A stretch of 64,000 nt of DNA, from contig JAKJHU010000054.1 in assembly GCA_022316685.1 (NCBI GenBank), forward strand, positions 1,364,001-1,428,000. The letters run 5' to 3'. Below, piece after piece: positions 12,232-23,449 of this stretch (the first letter of the stretch is position 1; each line of letters opens with the position of its first letter). Source of the DNA: Progne subis subis (taxonomy: Eukaryota > Chordata > Aves > Passeriformes > Hirundinidae). Both the position numbers and the translations under genes were made by a program. The notes beneath the pieces were generated by a model. The model was not told where the DNA came from. It made no database searches and saw only the letters and a program-made list of their open reading frames with translations.

Positions 12232-12742
12232 ACATTCAGTTCTGGGGCCCTTAATTCAGGAAGGACCTTGCGGGACTGGAGCATGTCCGGAGAAGGGAAC
12301 AGAGCTAGGGAAAAGTCTGGAATACCAGGAGTGGCTAAGGGAGCTGGGAAGGCTCAGTCTGGAGAAGAGGAGGCTCAGAGGGGACATTGTGCTCTACAAT
12401 TACCTTACAGGAGTTTGTAAGGTAATTGTAGAGCGCAATTACCCACCCAGGGTGGGGCCTGGTCTGTGCTCCAAAGGACCGGGAGAGAGGATATAGTCTT
12501 AAACTGCATCACAGCAGGTTCAGGCTGAACGTGGAGAGGAATTCCTTCATATAAAGAGTGATTAGATATTGGAAGGGGCTGCCCAGGGTAGTGGTGGAGT
12601 CCTCATCCCTGGAGATGTTTACGGAAACCCTGAATGTGGCACACAGTGCTCTGATCTAGTTGACATGGTGGCGTTCATCGGTCATGGGTCAGACTCCATG
12701 ATCCCAGAGATCTTTTCCAGCCTTATTGATTCTCTGATTCCC
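12232..12742 (+). mobile_element. CR1 LINE 3' end, about 500 bp, plus orientation
   Basis: Recognisable CR1 landmarks in order: cagttctggggcccttaatt, ggactggagcatgtcc, a Leu-rich 'gctcagtctggagaagagg' stretch, ggctgcccagggtagtggtg, gagtcctcatccctggagat, and a terminal attgattctctgattc microsatellite typical of CR1 ends. It is 5'-truncated like nearly all CR1 copies. A perfect inverted repeat at 12391-12434 interrupts the expected sequence. Confidence 0.85.
12391..12434. repeat. Perfect 19-bp inverted repeat with 6-bp loop inside a CR1 copy
   Basis: Left arm 12391-12409 (gctctacaattaccttaca) and right arm 12416-12434 are exact reverse complements, separated by ggagtt. CR1 copies usually have a 'ctctacaactacct' stretch here followed by unrelated sequence. 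The right arm therefore looks like a templated inverted copy of the left one. Confidence 0.9.
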
Positions 12743-12944
12743 AGCTGCCAGGCCCCGAGGCTCGGGGCAGTAGCGGCTGCACGGCTCTAGATGGGCCTCC
12801 CACACCCCGGGGCGGCCTGGTGTGGGAACACCCGGCTATCACCCAGCCCTGGGCAGGCTCCCAGCGAGACCTCACACCTCTCGCTGGGATATTTTCCCCT
12901 TCTGAACAGGGAAAAGATAACAATAATTAGATCAAAATTGAAAC

Positions 12945-13260
12945 GCGACGGGGGCGGGGTGGAGAGACAGAGAGCGAGAGCCCCCCCGTCTCCATGGTAA
13001 CGACCCCACAGCGCCTCCCGTTGCCAAGGTAACGGCCAGGCCTTCCGGTAGCGGCCGGAAGCGGCGTGCGCGCGGGGCAGCAATGGCGGCGCCCTCGGCC
13101 CCGCCGGCCGCCGCCGCCCTCACGGTGCTGCTGTCGCTCGGTGCCTCCGCGCCCGGGCTGCTGCGGGGTGTCCCCGCCGCCCGCTCCGCCGCCGCGCTGC
13201 GCCCCGCGGCCCTGCACGACGGGGAAGGTGAGCAGGGCCGCCGGCGGGCGCAGCCGCTGC
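12945..13260 (+). promoter_or_regulatory. RHBDD2: CpG island promoter of RHBDD2 with paired X-boxes and ETS sites
   Basis: Upstream of the ATG at 13083 there is a GC box (ggggcggggt near 12952). Two RFX-type X-boxes follow: gtctccatggtaac at 12988-13001 and gttgccaaggtaac at 13020-13033. Two inverted ETS cores (ccttccgg 13041-13048, ccggaag 13055-13061) follow within 40 bp of the ATG. No TATA box is seen. The ETS pair so close to the ATG suggests a very short 5' UTR. Confidence 0.7.
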
Positions 13261-16200
13261 TTCCTTGGTTCCTCTGCCCACCCCGTTCCGCGCCTTCCCC
13301 AAATCTCAGCGGAGCCTTTGTATCCCCTCTCTCCGGGAATTTCCCAAATCCCAGCGGAGCCTTTGTGTCCCCTCTCTCCGGATTTCTCCTTGTCGTGCCC
13401 TGGGCCCCGTGGTACCCCCCCAGTCCCCATTTCTGTGCCTTTCCCTCAAGCCCGTCTCCGAGTCTGCTGCTCCCCCCGTGTCCCGCTCTCCGTGTCCCTT
13501 TTCCCGCTTTCCATGCGCTTCCCCTCACATGCACCGAGCCTGTTGGGCACCACTTCAGTCCCTCGACACCAGGCTGCTTCCCTGCACCCTCATCTCTATC
13601 CTTTGTCACTAAGCCCAGTGGATAACACTACCAGGAGCTTCAGGGATTTGCGTTTCTCAGTTCTTGTGGTATTCCCAAAATGATTTTTTTTTTTTTTTTC
13701 ACATTTTTGATTCCCGTGTTCCAGCTTACCCCTGTGCAGTGATTCCCTTTATCAGTCCAGGGCTCTGAGCTGATGGGGGCTTCCACCATCTCCTCACATG
13801 GCTCCAGGGGTTGCACTGCGCTGTTTTGTTTCTCACTGGTGTTTTTCTGGCTGTGGAACTGAGGTCCATGGGAGGGGGGTGCAGAAGTCTGTCTCAATCC
13901 TTGCTGTGTGCCTTGGAGAACACCTAAACAGAGAGCCTAGAAGCACTTCTGAGGAGTGTGATAACCTCCAGACGTTTTTGGTGATGAAAATTGGCCTTCC
14001 AGCAATTTAAGAAGTGTTTCTCTTTTTGCCAAAACCGTCAGTACTGCAACAGTTATTTTTATGTCTCTTGCCTTCTGTTTTAATGAGGCTGAAATTTACT
14101 ACAGATGCTGTTGCTTTTTTCCAGGCAGCTTCCCAGGAAGCAGCAAGATTCGGCCCATATGCTTGTGACACCCAAGACAGCACTTGTTTTCACTCTATCT
14201 GGTTATTTATGCCTGGCTTTAAAGGCCTCAGGTGCCTTCCTTTCTACACCAGCATAGAAATGAAGGCTATTAATTAATCCCGTGGGCTCACTCTCCCTCT
14301 GCTCAAGCATGTTTTAGTGCAACCCCAGTGCTGTCTGCGCCTGCCTGAGGCGCTGCTGTGCTCAGTTCACAGGTTGATCACCTACATCTTCATCTACGAG
14401 GACCTGACCTCCCTGGCCTGTGGTGCTGTCATCATCTGGTACTTTGCTGGCAGCTTTGAGAAGAATGTGGGCACGGTGAAGCACTGCGTCCTCACTGCCG
14501 CCTTCTCCGTGCTCTCCGCCCTGCTGTACCTCTTCCTCGAGCCCCTTGTCTCCAGGCTGCTGGAAGTGGGAGATGCCAGAGGGTTCATGCCTGTGGCTTT
14601 TGCCATGCTGGGGGTTTCTACCACCCGCTCACGCATGAAGAGGACTCTGCTTTTCGGGTGCAGAGTTCCCGTGGTGCTGGTGCCGTGGCTTGGGCTCTGC
14701 ATGGCGTGGTTTGTGCCCCAGTCCTCCCTCTTGGGGAACCTGTGTGGGCTCCTGGTGGGGGAAGCCTGTATCCTTTCTGAGTGGGAAGCCCTGAGCCAGA
14801 GCGGGATCGTGGTGGGAGGGAAGGGCTGTGGTTCTCATTGCTGAGGTGCACTGGCTTTTCCTGGGCTCCTGCTCTGCACTAAACCCTCACTGGTTTTGCT
14901 CATCCCATCCCATCCCATTCTGCGTTTGTGTTTCCCCTCACGCTGCCCCTTCTCAGTGCATGCAGAGAATGTGGAGCTGAGGAGGGCGGTGGTCTCTGAA
15001 GGTGGTGCTGGGTAGAACCGGGAGAATTCTCCAGAGAAAGTGGTTTGTGGACGGAGAGGGGCTCTGTGTGCATGTGTCAGAAATGAGTGTGTTTTGTTCT
15101 CAGCTCTCCTTAACGAGCTCCTGACTTCAGATGGTCTTGGCTACTGTTTCTGCTTGGATTTTCCAGAGTCGGTGGGCTCTAAGCTGGACAGGGTGTTCCC
15201 TTTCACTCTGCTGAAGCGGATACCGGGGCTGAAATACATCCCAGGGTCCTTGGCAGAGAGAAGAGCCTCTGCAAACAGCACGTAAGTACAGGAGTTCCTG
15301 TGAAACATCTTGTAGGGGAATGTTGAGGTGTGAATAGAGGTCGTCAATCATCTCTAAAAGCTGCATTGTGCCTCTCCCGTTTGCATCGTGGGGGACACAG
15401 TCACCCATTGATGTTACACTGGTGACATTGGTGTGACTGATGAATGACCACACGTTTACTCAACCAGGTCTGTAGTGAAAGCTAAATGGAGGTTGAAGAC
15501 CTCTCCTTTGCTGCAAGGGCAGCGTGTGCACATGGGAATATTGCAGCTCTGGCTGTCAGGAAAGCTAGGTTGTGTAACTCTGGCCCAGCATTAGGCAGTT
15601 GTTCCTGACTGTATGGCTCCCTGGGGCATGATCCTTATCTTTATTTGCCCCACCTCTCCTGCCAGGAATGCTGTGAAGTGAGTTTTGTCCAAACCTACTT
15701 AGGACCAGAGCATTATAAATTAAGGATGGCACTTACAAAGTTCAGTGCAGACCTTTTGGTCTCTTTTAACCTTTCAGCAGCTTTTCAGTGTCAAGGCAAT
15801 GTTGCTTTACAAAAAAAGAATCCTTGGGGCCCACAGCTGACATGCAGGAAGGGTTTTAAGTTTAAGGCGAACCATGAGAATTCACTTGTAAACTCTAAAA
15901 AGCTTGAAAATGTAGGTCAAATATTTACTTATTCTAAGGTGTCCTCTCAGTTTCCCAGAGGAAAAATAGTTTTCTATTCAGGGTTAAATTCTATGTATTG
16001 TTTAAGCCATCAGCTCGCTGTAAAGTTTTATTTGAAGTGGAAGCAATCCCAGGTGTTTGCACTGCCCTCACCCATGGGAAGCCATAAAAGCAACCCTTGC
16101 CTGCAGCAGGAGTGCCCCCCAGGTGCATCAGGAGACTCAAAACGTGTGAGTGCTTGCAGGGGAGGCCAGACAGACCCAGAATTTGTGTTTTCCCTCTCTC

Positions 16201-17863
16201 CCTCCTGTGCAAATGCAGCTTTTGGGAGGAGAGGGAGCCTGGCTCCGTGCTGAACCTGTGTCAGCACCAGTCCCATCCTTCTGTGCACAGCACCTCAGTG
16301 TCCGAACCTGCCTCCTTTGGTGAGGTGACACAGGCTGTGGTGACACAAAGGTATTTACATGAACATTTGACTATCAAGCAGGGCGTGGGAAGGTGTTTTC
16401 TAGGATGTTTCCATTGCTCCAGCTGAATTTGCATGTCTTTGTCTTAGATACAACTTCTCTAAGTGCTTCTGGAGTTTAATTTTTATTATTATGACTCTTA
16501 TTTCCAAGCAAGAGCTCTCAATTGTTTGGGATTTGTTTCCATTTTAATTTTTCATAAGATTCAGGCATTGAATTGCTGCAAGACAGGAGATAGCTCTTTG
16601 AAGTCCAGGCCTTGGCATCGTGTTTGTGTCCACAAATATAAAAAAATCCAAGCTCAAACCCACGCCTCAAATAATTAAAAAGAAATCTCCAAGCCTGAAA
16701 ACCCCAGCATGAGCCAGCCTCTTCTTCTTGCTGGGAATTTGGCACTCATGGCTTCATGAATATTGCCTGGATTCTCAGCTCTCATCCTCATCTTGTGCGT
16801 GGGCTGAGCAGCACTCCTGAAGTCCCCGAGGCTCAGGCTTCCAGGCTGCTTGCCTCTCTCCTGATAGGTTTTGGCAGGATGAGTCATGCCTTCAGCTGGC
16901 AAACACTTCCTAGCCCTTGCTTCTGAATGATTAATTTTATTTCTAACTCTCTCTTTTATTTCTAACTCTTTCCTCCTTCCGTTTTTTTTGGGTGGTTTTT
17001 TTTTTTTTCCTCTATACTATGGGCTCTTACTCGCACCAAAGGCCTTTGTGTTTTCTTAGTGAATAACACTTGGCAGCTGTAACTTCTCCTGATTAATGGC
17101 TTGGCAGATGTATCACTCACAGGGCAGGGAGGATGTGCACAGGGATCTCAAAGCACGTTGCAGTTTGTCCTTGTGTGTTCCTTGCACAAAGATTCTGGGG
17201 CCACGAGCCACGCTGGTTCAGTGGGTGTGGAGTCAGAGTGGGTTGGGAGTGGGAACAGCTGTCCTGGGAGGCCACTAAAGCCGTTTTTAACTCAAGTGCT
17301 GCTTCTAATAAGAGCTTCTGTTGTAGTGAATCCCTCTGATGGATTGCAGTGACCTCTGTGAGCCTGGTCAGGAGGAAATCTGCCCCCGGGGCGCTTCCAG
17401 CACTAATTAGGCAATGTCAGTTCTGAGCACAGTGTAACCTTTTGTTTTCTTCCTGCCCAGGATTAACCCTGTGCCTGGCTCTTACCCCACCCAGAGCTAC
17501 CACTGCCCTTCGCCTCTGGCTCTTCCTGCTCACGCCAGTGCTCAGAGCCAGGGCTTTCATCACAGCCACGCTCTGGGACACCAGGGACCTCAGCAGAGCC
17601 ATGGAGCAGGACACAGCCTCAGTTCTTCCCACTGCCAGGCCAGAGGTGCCTTTGGAGAGTGTCCAGGGCAGGCCCACGCCGCGGCTTTGCCGGGACAGTG
17701 CTGCCAGGCAAGCAAATTCTCTGTCCCACAGCACGTGTGCCCAGCCCAGCCACAGCCACCTGCAGCCACGGGCCTTGTGGCTGGTGTTCAGCAAGCACCT
17801 GGGTATCCAGCAGCCCCAGTGGCCCCTGTTTCAGCTGAATTTACCAGAGTCCAGGTGTACTGA
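13083..17863 (+). CDS. RHBDD2: RHBDD2, rhomboid domain-containing protein 2 (complete, four exons)
   Basis: Golgi/ER multi-pass membrane protein of the rhomboid family. Coding exons: 13083-13227, 14366-14767, 15131-15281 and 17461-17863 (TGA 17861-17863). The sum is 1101 nt, 366 codons, close to the human length. Exon 2 has the rhomboid core: HRLITYIFIYED, CGAVIIWYFAGSFEKNVGTV, then DARGFMPVAFAMLG and RSRMKRTLLFG. Exon 3 has GLGYCFCLDFPESVGSKLD, and exon 4 a Pro/Gln/His/Ala-rich tail starting INPVPGSYPTQS. The usual rhomboid GxSG serine is absent (GFMP), as in mammalian RHBDD2, so a protease activity is unlikely. The ATG at 13083 gives a hydrophobic first segment and lies in the CpG island. 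All introns are GT-AG. Confidence 0.93.
13297..13387 (+). repeat. Two-copy tandem duplication, about 45 bp, in RHBDD2 intron 1
   Basis: The phrase cccaaatcYcagcggagcc...tttgtRtcccctctctccgg occurs twice back to back with only a few differences. It lies shortly after the exon 1 donor and has no evident function. Confidence 0.75.
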
Positions 17864-19835
17864 TCCTCCAGAGAGCAGCAGGGCTCAGGGCCAGGACCAC
17901 TGTGTGAGGCTCGTACAGCAGTGCGTTGCTGGCATCTTTGCTGTGGCTGGGGTGAGTGTTGGAATGGGTTGGTAGCTCCAGTGAAGGCCATTCCCCTGCT
18001 CCCTGGCATGGTCTACTTGAATTCTATTTCCTTTATATATATATTTTTTTAAACTTTTTGATATGGCTGGAGGATGGGAACTGTATCACCTCTGTGAACT
18101 TCTCATCCTTTTTAAGTCTTTCTCCTGCCTTTTTCTAGTGAGTCCACTGGAGTTCCAGTGCACCAGCCCCCAGGCCAAGGCAGGTAGGAACCTCGCTGCC
18201 AAAACAAAGCAAATCTGGGGTTTAACAAAGCTGCAGCAATAAGCACTTCCCATTTACATTCCTCTCTTTTTTTACAGGTGAGATGTAGCTAGGAGTGGGA
18301 ATCATAGGAGCCTTAGTTTGTAACTCAAAATTAAATGGAGAACAGATGTCTGTTCTAACGGTGACTTGTCCACTAAGAGAGGGTCTCAAAGGGGGCAACC
18401 TGGGGCAAGAGAATAGAATACAGAATACCTTCTCCTGCCCAAAACACAGCTCTAAAATGCTGAGGGTCTTGTGCCTGCATCAATGGATTTGCCTTCATTT
18501 TCTGAGAGCATTGCACCAGCTCAGCCTGTGTCAGCAGCACTTGATAAGGCAACCTCAAATGCCTGTGAAGTAATGAGAGACTTTTCAGTAAGGGATTTTG
18601 GCCCTTTGTGGAGCAAATATTTATAAATCCAAGGAGCTGGGAGGGACCTTAACAATGGGTTAGAAGAATTAGGTGGAATGTAGCAGTGCTGTTGGGGCTG
18701 TTCATACTGCTCAGCTTTAGAAATCTCACCCACCAATATTAGCACAATCTCTCTCTGTTTTTTTCAGAGCTGGTGGGCAGGTGTGTGGGAGAGGGAAGTT
18801 TTCAGGCAGGGATTTGCAATAGGATGCACTGTTTGGTGCCTGGGGCTGCAATGAAGGAGTTTGGTCCAGTTACTGGGATTTGAGCATTATTCCCAGCTGT
18901 GTAGCCCACTGTACAGTGCCCAGGAGGAACCTGCTGTCTCCGTGTCTGTAAATCAGCCAGGATCTCAAAAATTGCCCTTGACTCTACTTGGAGTTTTGCC
19001 GTGCTCCATAAAAAAGCGTTCCATGAAGCACAAAGTGCCATTCTTGCTCTTGAAGATATCCTTGCAGTGCCTCACCCATCCCCAGAAACTCAACAGCCTC
19101 GGGCTCCTCCCTGCTCTCTGGCAGCTGCACGTTCCAAAGCACCTCCCTGCCTCTTTCATTTTTCCATCATCAGGGTTTGAAGAAGCCCTGTGTTGTCATC
19201 CAGCCACTTTATTTCTCCAGCAATCCCTCTGGAATGACTGCCACAGTCCCATGAGGGATGCAGGAGCTTCCTTTTGAGGAGACCAAAGTCAGTGCTGAGA
19301 ACTTGCACCTCGGATAAGTAAGGCTGGAGTAAGAAGCTCTTCCTGTGAAGGTGAGCACCCCAGGCAGGGCTTTCAGCAGGAGGATGCAGCAACTTAGGAA
19401 CCAACTTGGAGTTGGGGGACAACTCAGTCTCATATCTGATTATTTCACTCCTCTGTGGGATCACAAATGGACTTGATCTCGTGTTTTTCCTGCTGACAGC
19501 AATTGCATTGTTATATTTTTAGTGTGAAGCAAGAGCAGGATAAGGAGCTTGTTTGGAATTTAAGAGCATGTTTGTAATACCAGGAAAGAAATGCTAGAGA
19601 TAACATTGAAATATTGATACTCCACTCCCCTTAGTGCCTTGATTTTCCTCCTTGTGAAATCCTTGCCTGTAAACTTTAGGAATTTTATCACCAATTTTTT
19701 TTCCGGAAGGATGATGTGGATTGATAGCAATCACAAAGGTTGTGTATCTCCAAACTGAAAACTTGAAATAGAATCTGAAAGACAGACTGGTTCATCTCTG
19801 GATTTGTTTATAAGTGGGGAGCTGGAGTGTGCCCC
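17864..19835. other. RHBDD2 3' UTR and downstream intergenic DNA
   Basis: The RHBDD2 3' UTR must start at 17864. I see no AATAAA in the next 600 bp. A weaker ATTAAA at 18330-18335 is the nearest candidate signal, so the 3' end is uncertain. The rest holds no recognisable gene, only low-information sequence and chance ORFs. Confidence 0.4.
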
Positions 19836-19839
19836 TCCG

Positions 19840-20020
19840 AGGGGTGGGATCAGTGGGATAGGATCAGTGGGATAGGATCAGTGGGATGGCATCCCTGGGG
19901 AGGGATCAGTGGGATGGGATCCCTGGGATGGGAGCAGTGGAATGGGATCCCTGGGGCAGGAGCAGTGGAATAGGATCCCTGGGATGGGATCCCTGGGGCA
20001 GGATCCCTGGGATGGGCGCA
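19840..20020 (+). repeat. Short-period G-rich minisatellite (ggatcagtgggat / ggatccctgggat)
   Basis: Tandem copies of about 14-15 bp alternate between gggatcagtgggat and gggatccctgggat, with some gggcagga variants. It produces Gly/Trp/Asp-repeat ORFs on the plus strand that are not genes. Confidence 0.85.
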
Positions 20021-20948
20021 GCTGCGTGTCGGGCTGGTGTCCTCGGCCGCGCACTGAGGACGAGCGCTGGGGACAAGCGGTACTGCACGCTGGAAAACGC
20101 TGGAAGCCGGTTGTTTTCCCTTCCAGCTCTTTATCAGCAGATCTGGTGAGAGATTGGCTCTCCCCGCAGAGCTGTCAGAGGGATGGCGCGTTTCCAGGAG
20201 CAGTTTCCTGGCGCTACAGCGGCAGAGGAAGCCCTGTGAGAGTCACCGCAGTGTCACTGCCGGCAGGGACAGCCCCAGCCCTGGCAGGAGGGAAGGAGCA
20301 GGTACCAGCCACGAACCTTTCTGTGCTGGGACAAGACAACTGCCACGGCCTTCCAGGTGGGTCCTGAGGAGAGGACATGCCGGATGAGCACAAAACCACA
20401 GTTGGAAGGTTTTTTTTTTTCTTTCTGCTCCCAGATCTTTTGGGAGCTTCTCGGTGACTGTGGCAGATCACTTGGTCTCTCTGATTTCTACAGCTTCCAC
20501 CATGTCCCCAGGAGTGTTCTGAGTCCAGCTGCACCTACTGGTCGTGTGCAATGTGTTGGATCTGTCTTCAGTGCCTTTCAAATGGATTTTGTGGAGATTT
20601 CTTTCCTGTTCCCTGCATTTTTGAGGGCATCCATTCCACAGTGAAATCCTCTGGGACAGTGGAGTCCAACAAGTCCCAGTTCCTTGGGGCTGGGAGAAAA
20701 TTCAGAACTCCTCACCTAGGGAAGTGAAGTTGCTGAGAGAGAGGAAACAGGTTGGGATGAGACATTTGCAAATGTTTCTAAGGCTGAGAACAAGATTTAG
20801 ATTTGGAAGAGAGGGAGGTAAAAGTCATCAGCTCACTGGCCTTTGGCATCTGCCTAACTAAGCTCACAGTAATGTTACTCATCACACATTGCAATACCCA
20901 CTCATTTCCTTGGTGGGGAGACAGAGAATCAAAGTTCCTAAATCAGGA

Positions 20949-21048
20949 GGAAAAAAAAACCAAACCAAACCAAAACATAACAAAAAACCCAAAAACAAAC
21001 AAAAAAACCCACACAACAACAACAACAACCCCAAAAAAAACCCCCCAA
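20949..21048 (+). repeat. A-rich low-complexity tract ((CAAA)n, (CAA)n)
   Basis: A 100-bp run almost without G or T: aaccaaaccaaaccaaaac, then aaaacaaac units, then caacaacaacaac. No retroposon body was recognised next to it. Confidence 0.85.
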
Positions 21049-21049
21049 T

Positions 21050-22735
21050 AACCTCTCAGTTCAGCCTGGGATGGCCGCCCCTGGGGTGGCTACCCCTGGA
21101 ACATGCTGTCCCTGGAGCTTTGTTATTCTGTGCCTCTGGCTCATTCCCAGTAAAACTGCCACTTGATTCCATGCCAGGATTGTGTCTGTCCACAGATTGT
21201 ACAGAGAGTCCAGAAAGCCCCTTGGGCTGTCCCCATGTCCTCAGAGGGTCAGTCTGGGGACAAGTGCTGGCAGCAGAGCCAGCTGTCCCCTGTCCTTGGA
21301 GTAGTGGTGCTGCCATGGGAAGGATGCTCTGGAAGTCCAAGTCAGCTCCCACCATTGTGCAAGGGAAAAGGAGTCAGGGATGCACGAAGAAAGCAGAACT
21401 GATTTGGACCTACACTGCTGCCCCATCCAGGAGTGAGAGGGGACCCACAAAGTGGGGAGGCCTGGCAGGAGACTGATGCTAGATTGAAAATGGGTCTGTG
21501 CTTCTCTGCTTTCCTGCTCTTAATTTTTGGCCAAGCACACCCATGCAGACATCCTGACTGTGTCAGGGCCAGGACACCGCCCAATGCCACCTCCATGGCT
21601 GTCCCATGGGGTTCTGTGCTGATTGCTGGCACTATGAGGGTTCTGTGGCCAAAAGTTCAGCCTCAAGCTGTGCTGGGAACAGAGGAGAGGTGGGAGAAAG
21701 AGGTAGAGACACAAACAGGTCTCTGTGGGCTGCAGAACTCTGCTGCTTCCTCCTGGGGGGTTCAGGCTGGGTGTGATGAGACCCCAGCCCCTTCCCTGTG
21801 GGGACAGAATGGGACAGGCTGTGCCGTAATGCCTGTCCCCAGTCCAGGTATCTGATGGGATGACCCCAGCCATAGACCTGCTCTGTCCTCAGGACCACTG
21901 GGATCATTAACCTGTGTCCATTCACCCCACGGGGCACGGTCACAGACCCGTCACCCCAGGGAGCTTCCATGGGGTCAATCCCAAAACTGATGCGAGTGGC
22001 ACCAGTACTGAGGTAACTCACACCCCTCAACCCTCTGCTCAAATGCTGTCAGGAAACAGGGTCTGTGCCCCTTCCTCACACCTCCTCTGGCCCCTCTGCT
22101 CCCTGCCAGGCCCAGCTCGAACTCTGGACCTTCCCCGAGTCTTTTATTGACTCTAGAGCAAGCGTCAACACAGCGATAGCGTCAGGATGGTGACTTTGAA
22201 TGTGCCACTGCCCAGCAGGCAAAGGGAGGGGACCCAGCCCGGGGTGACCCCACACAGCCGTGGGGCTGCTCGGTGGGGTCAGGGCAAGCTGTGCCTCTGG
22301 CTTTGGCCAAGCTGCAAACAGCGGAGTTGTAACCCAGCTCCCACCCCCAAAGAAACCAACAGAGAGCAGCGGTCCCTGTGGGACCCGGGGTCTGGAGGTC
22401 TGTGTTGCAAAATCTTCCACTAGGACTGCTGGGGATGCTTCCAGAGCTGCTTGTGCAACTTCCTGGCGTGGCAGCGAAACAAAGACCACCCCAAAATATC
22501 CGAATCATCTGGGCTGGGGTTAAATCAGGAGCGTGTGCCTGCCCCGGGTGGAGCAGCCCCACGGAGGGTGGCAGTGACTGGGTGCCAGCCTCCACCGCGG
22601 GGTCCCCTTGACGCCCCATGGGGCCCTGGTCTGGGCAATGACCTTGCGGGGAACTGGGAGTCCCACAGCAGCACCATGTGCACGCAGACAGGGCTCCTGG
22701 GTCTGCGGGTCCTGGCTCAGCACAGAATTAGCACC
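21050..22735. other. Intergenic DNA upstream of the POR promoter, no gene seen
   Basis: GC-rich sequence with many overlapping chance ORFs on both strands (up to about 145 codons). None shows conserved motifs, splice-consistent extension or recognisable family similarity. Confidence 0.4.
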
Positions 22736-22740
22736 CAAAA

Positions 22741-23060
22741 CTGACCTCAGTACCCTGACCTCAGCCCCCTGACCCCAGCCCACGACCCCAGTTCATGACC
22801 CCAAACATGACTCTACATTGACCCCATCCGTGCTCCCACTGTCACCCCAGCTATGACCCCTCTATGACCCCAACGCTCGCCCCCATACTCGTCCCCAAAC
22901 TACAATGGTGACCCCAACCCTTGCCTCCCCTCTTGTCCCAAGCCTGTCCCCCCACACACTGACCCCCTGCTCGCACCTACTGTGACCTCTCTGGACCCTG
23001 TTCTTCTGCACCCTGACCCCACCCTTGACCGCCCCGATCCTGACCAACCCCTGACCCCCG
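22741..23060 (+). repeat. Degenerate array of TGACC(C/T) units upstream of POR
   Basis: About 14 TGACC cores in 320 bp (for example 22742, 22755, 22769, 22796, 22819, 22853, 22865, 22908, 22960, 22983, 23014, 23026, 23041, 23051) in a pyrimidine-rich context. TGACCT is the reverse complement of the nuclear-receptor half-site AGGTCA, and three units match exactly. It could be regulatory or merely a decayed simple repeat. Confidence 0.6.
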
Positions 23061-23099
23061 CCCTTACCCCAACCGCTCCTGTCCCTTTAAGACCCCCCT

Positions 23100-23400
23100 C
23101 TTGGGGCTGTACCATGCTCCTCCACAGAGGGGGGACATTTCACGGGCAGTCGCGCTCGCCGCCTATTGGCGGGCGGCGAGGGCGGAGCGTGTTCCCCCGC
23201 GCGTGTGCCCGGGTGGTGCGGTCCGCCGTACGTGCCGGCCGCGCCGGGGCCGCGGGAGCCGCCAGCGCCACACGGGCCGGGCCGGCGGTGGGTGCGGGGG
23301 CCCGCGGGACCGGGGACGTGTGGCTGAGGAGGAGCGGGACCGGGGGGGGTCTGGGCTGAGGGGGAGCTGAGCTCCGCTGCCGGGGTCCTCTGTGCTGGGG
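23100..23400 (+). promoter_or_regulatory. POR: CpG island: likely POR promoter and untranslated exon 1
   Basis: CpG-dense block with a reverse CCAAT box (ATTGG 23165-23169) followed by GC boxes (gggcgg 23171-23176 and 23180-23185) and CG-rich sequence. A plausible splice donor is near 23290 (ggcggtgggtgcgg). The first coding exon of POR starts at a splice acceptor (ctcacag, exon from 35178), so an upstream untranslated exon must exist, as in mammals. This is the only CpG island between RHBDD2 and the POR coding exons. The link to POR is inferred. Confidence 0.65.
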
Positions 23401-23449
23401 AGGAGCGGTCCGGCACCCCCTGGTGTGGTTGGCATGGGATGGGGGCTCG

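Noticed and set aside
20949..21048. A-rich tract as the tail of a processed retrogene or SINE
   Set aside because: The sequence before it shows no exon-joined coding remnant or promoter boxes, and the tract is mixed CAAA/CAA rather than pure A.
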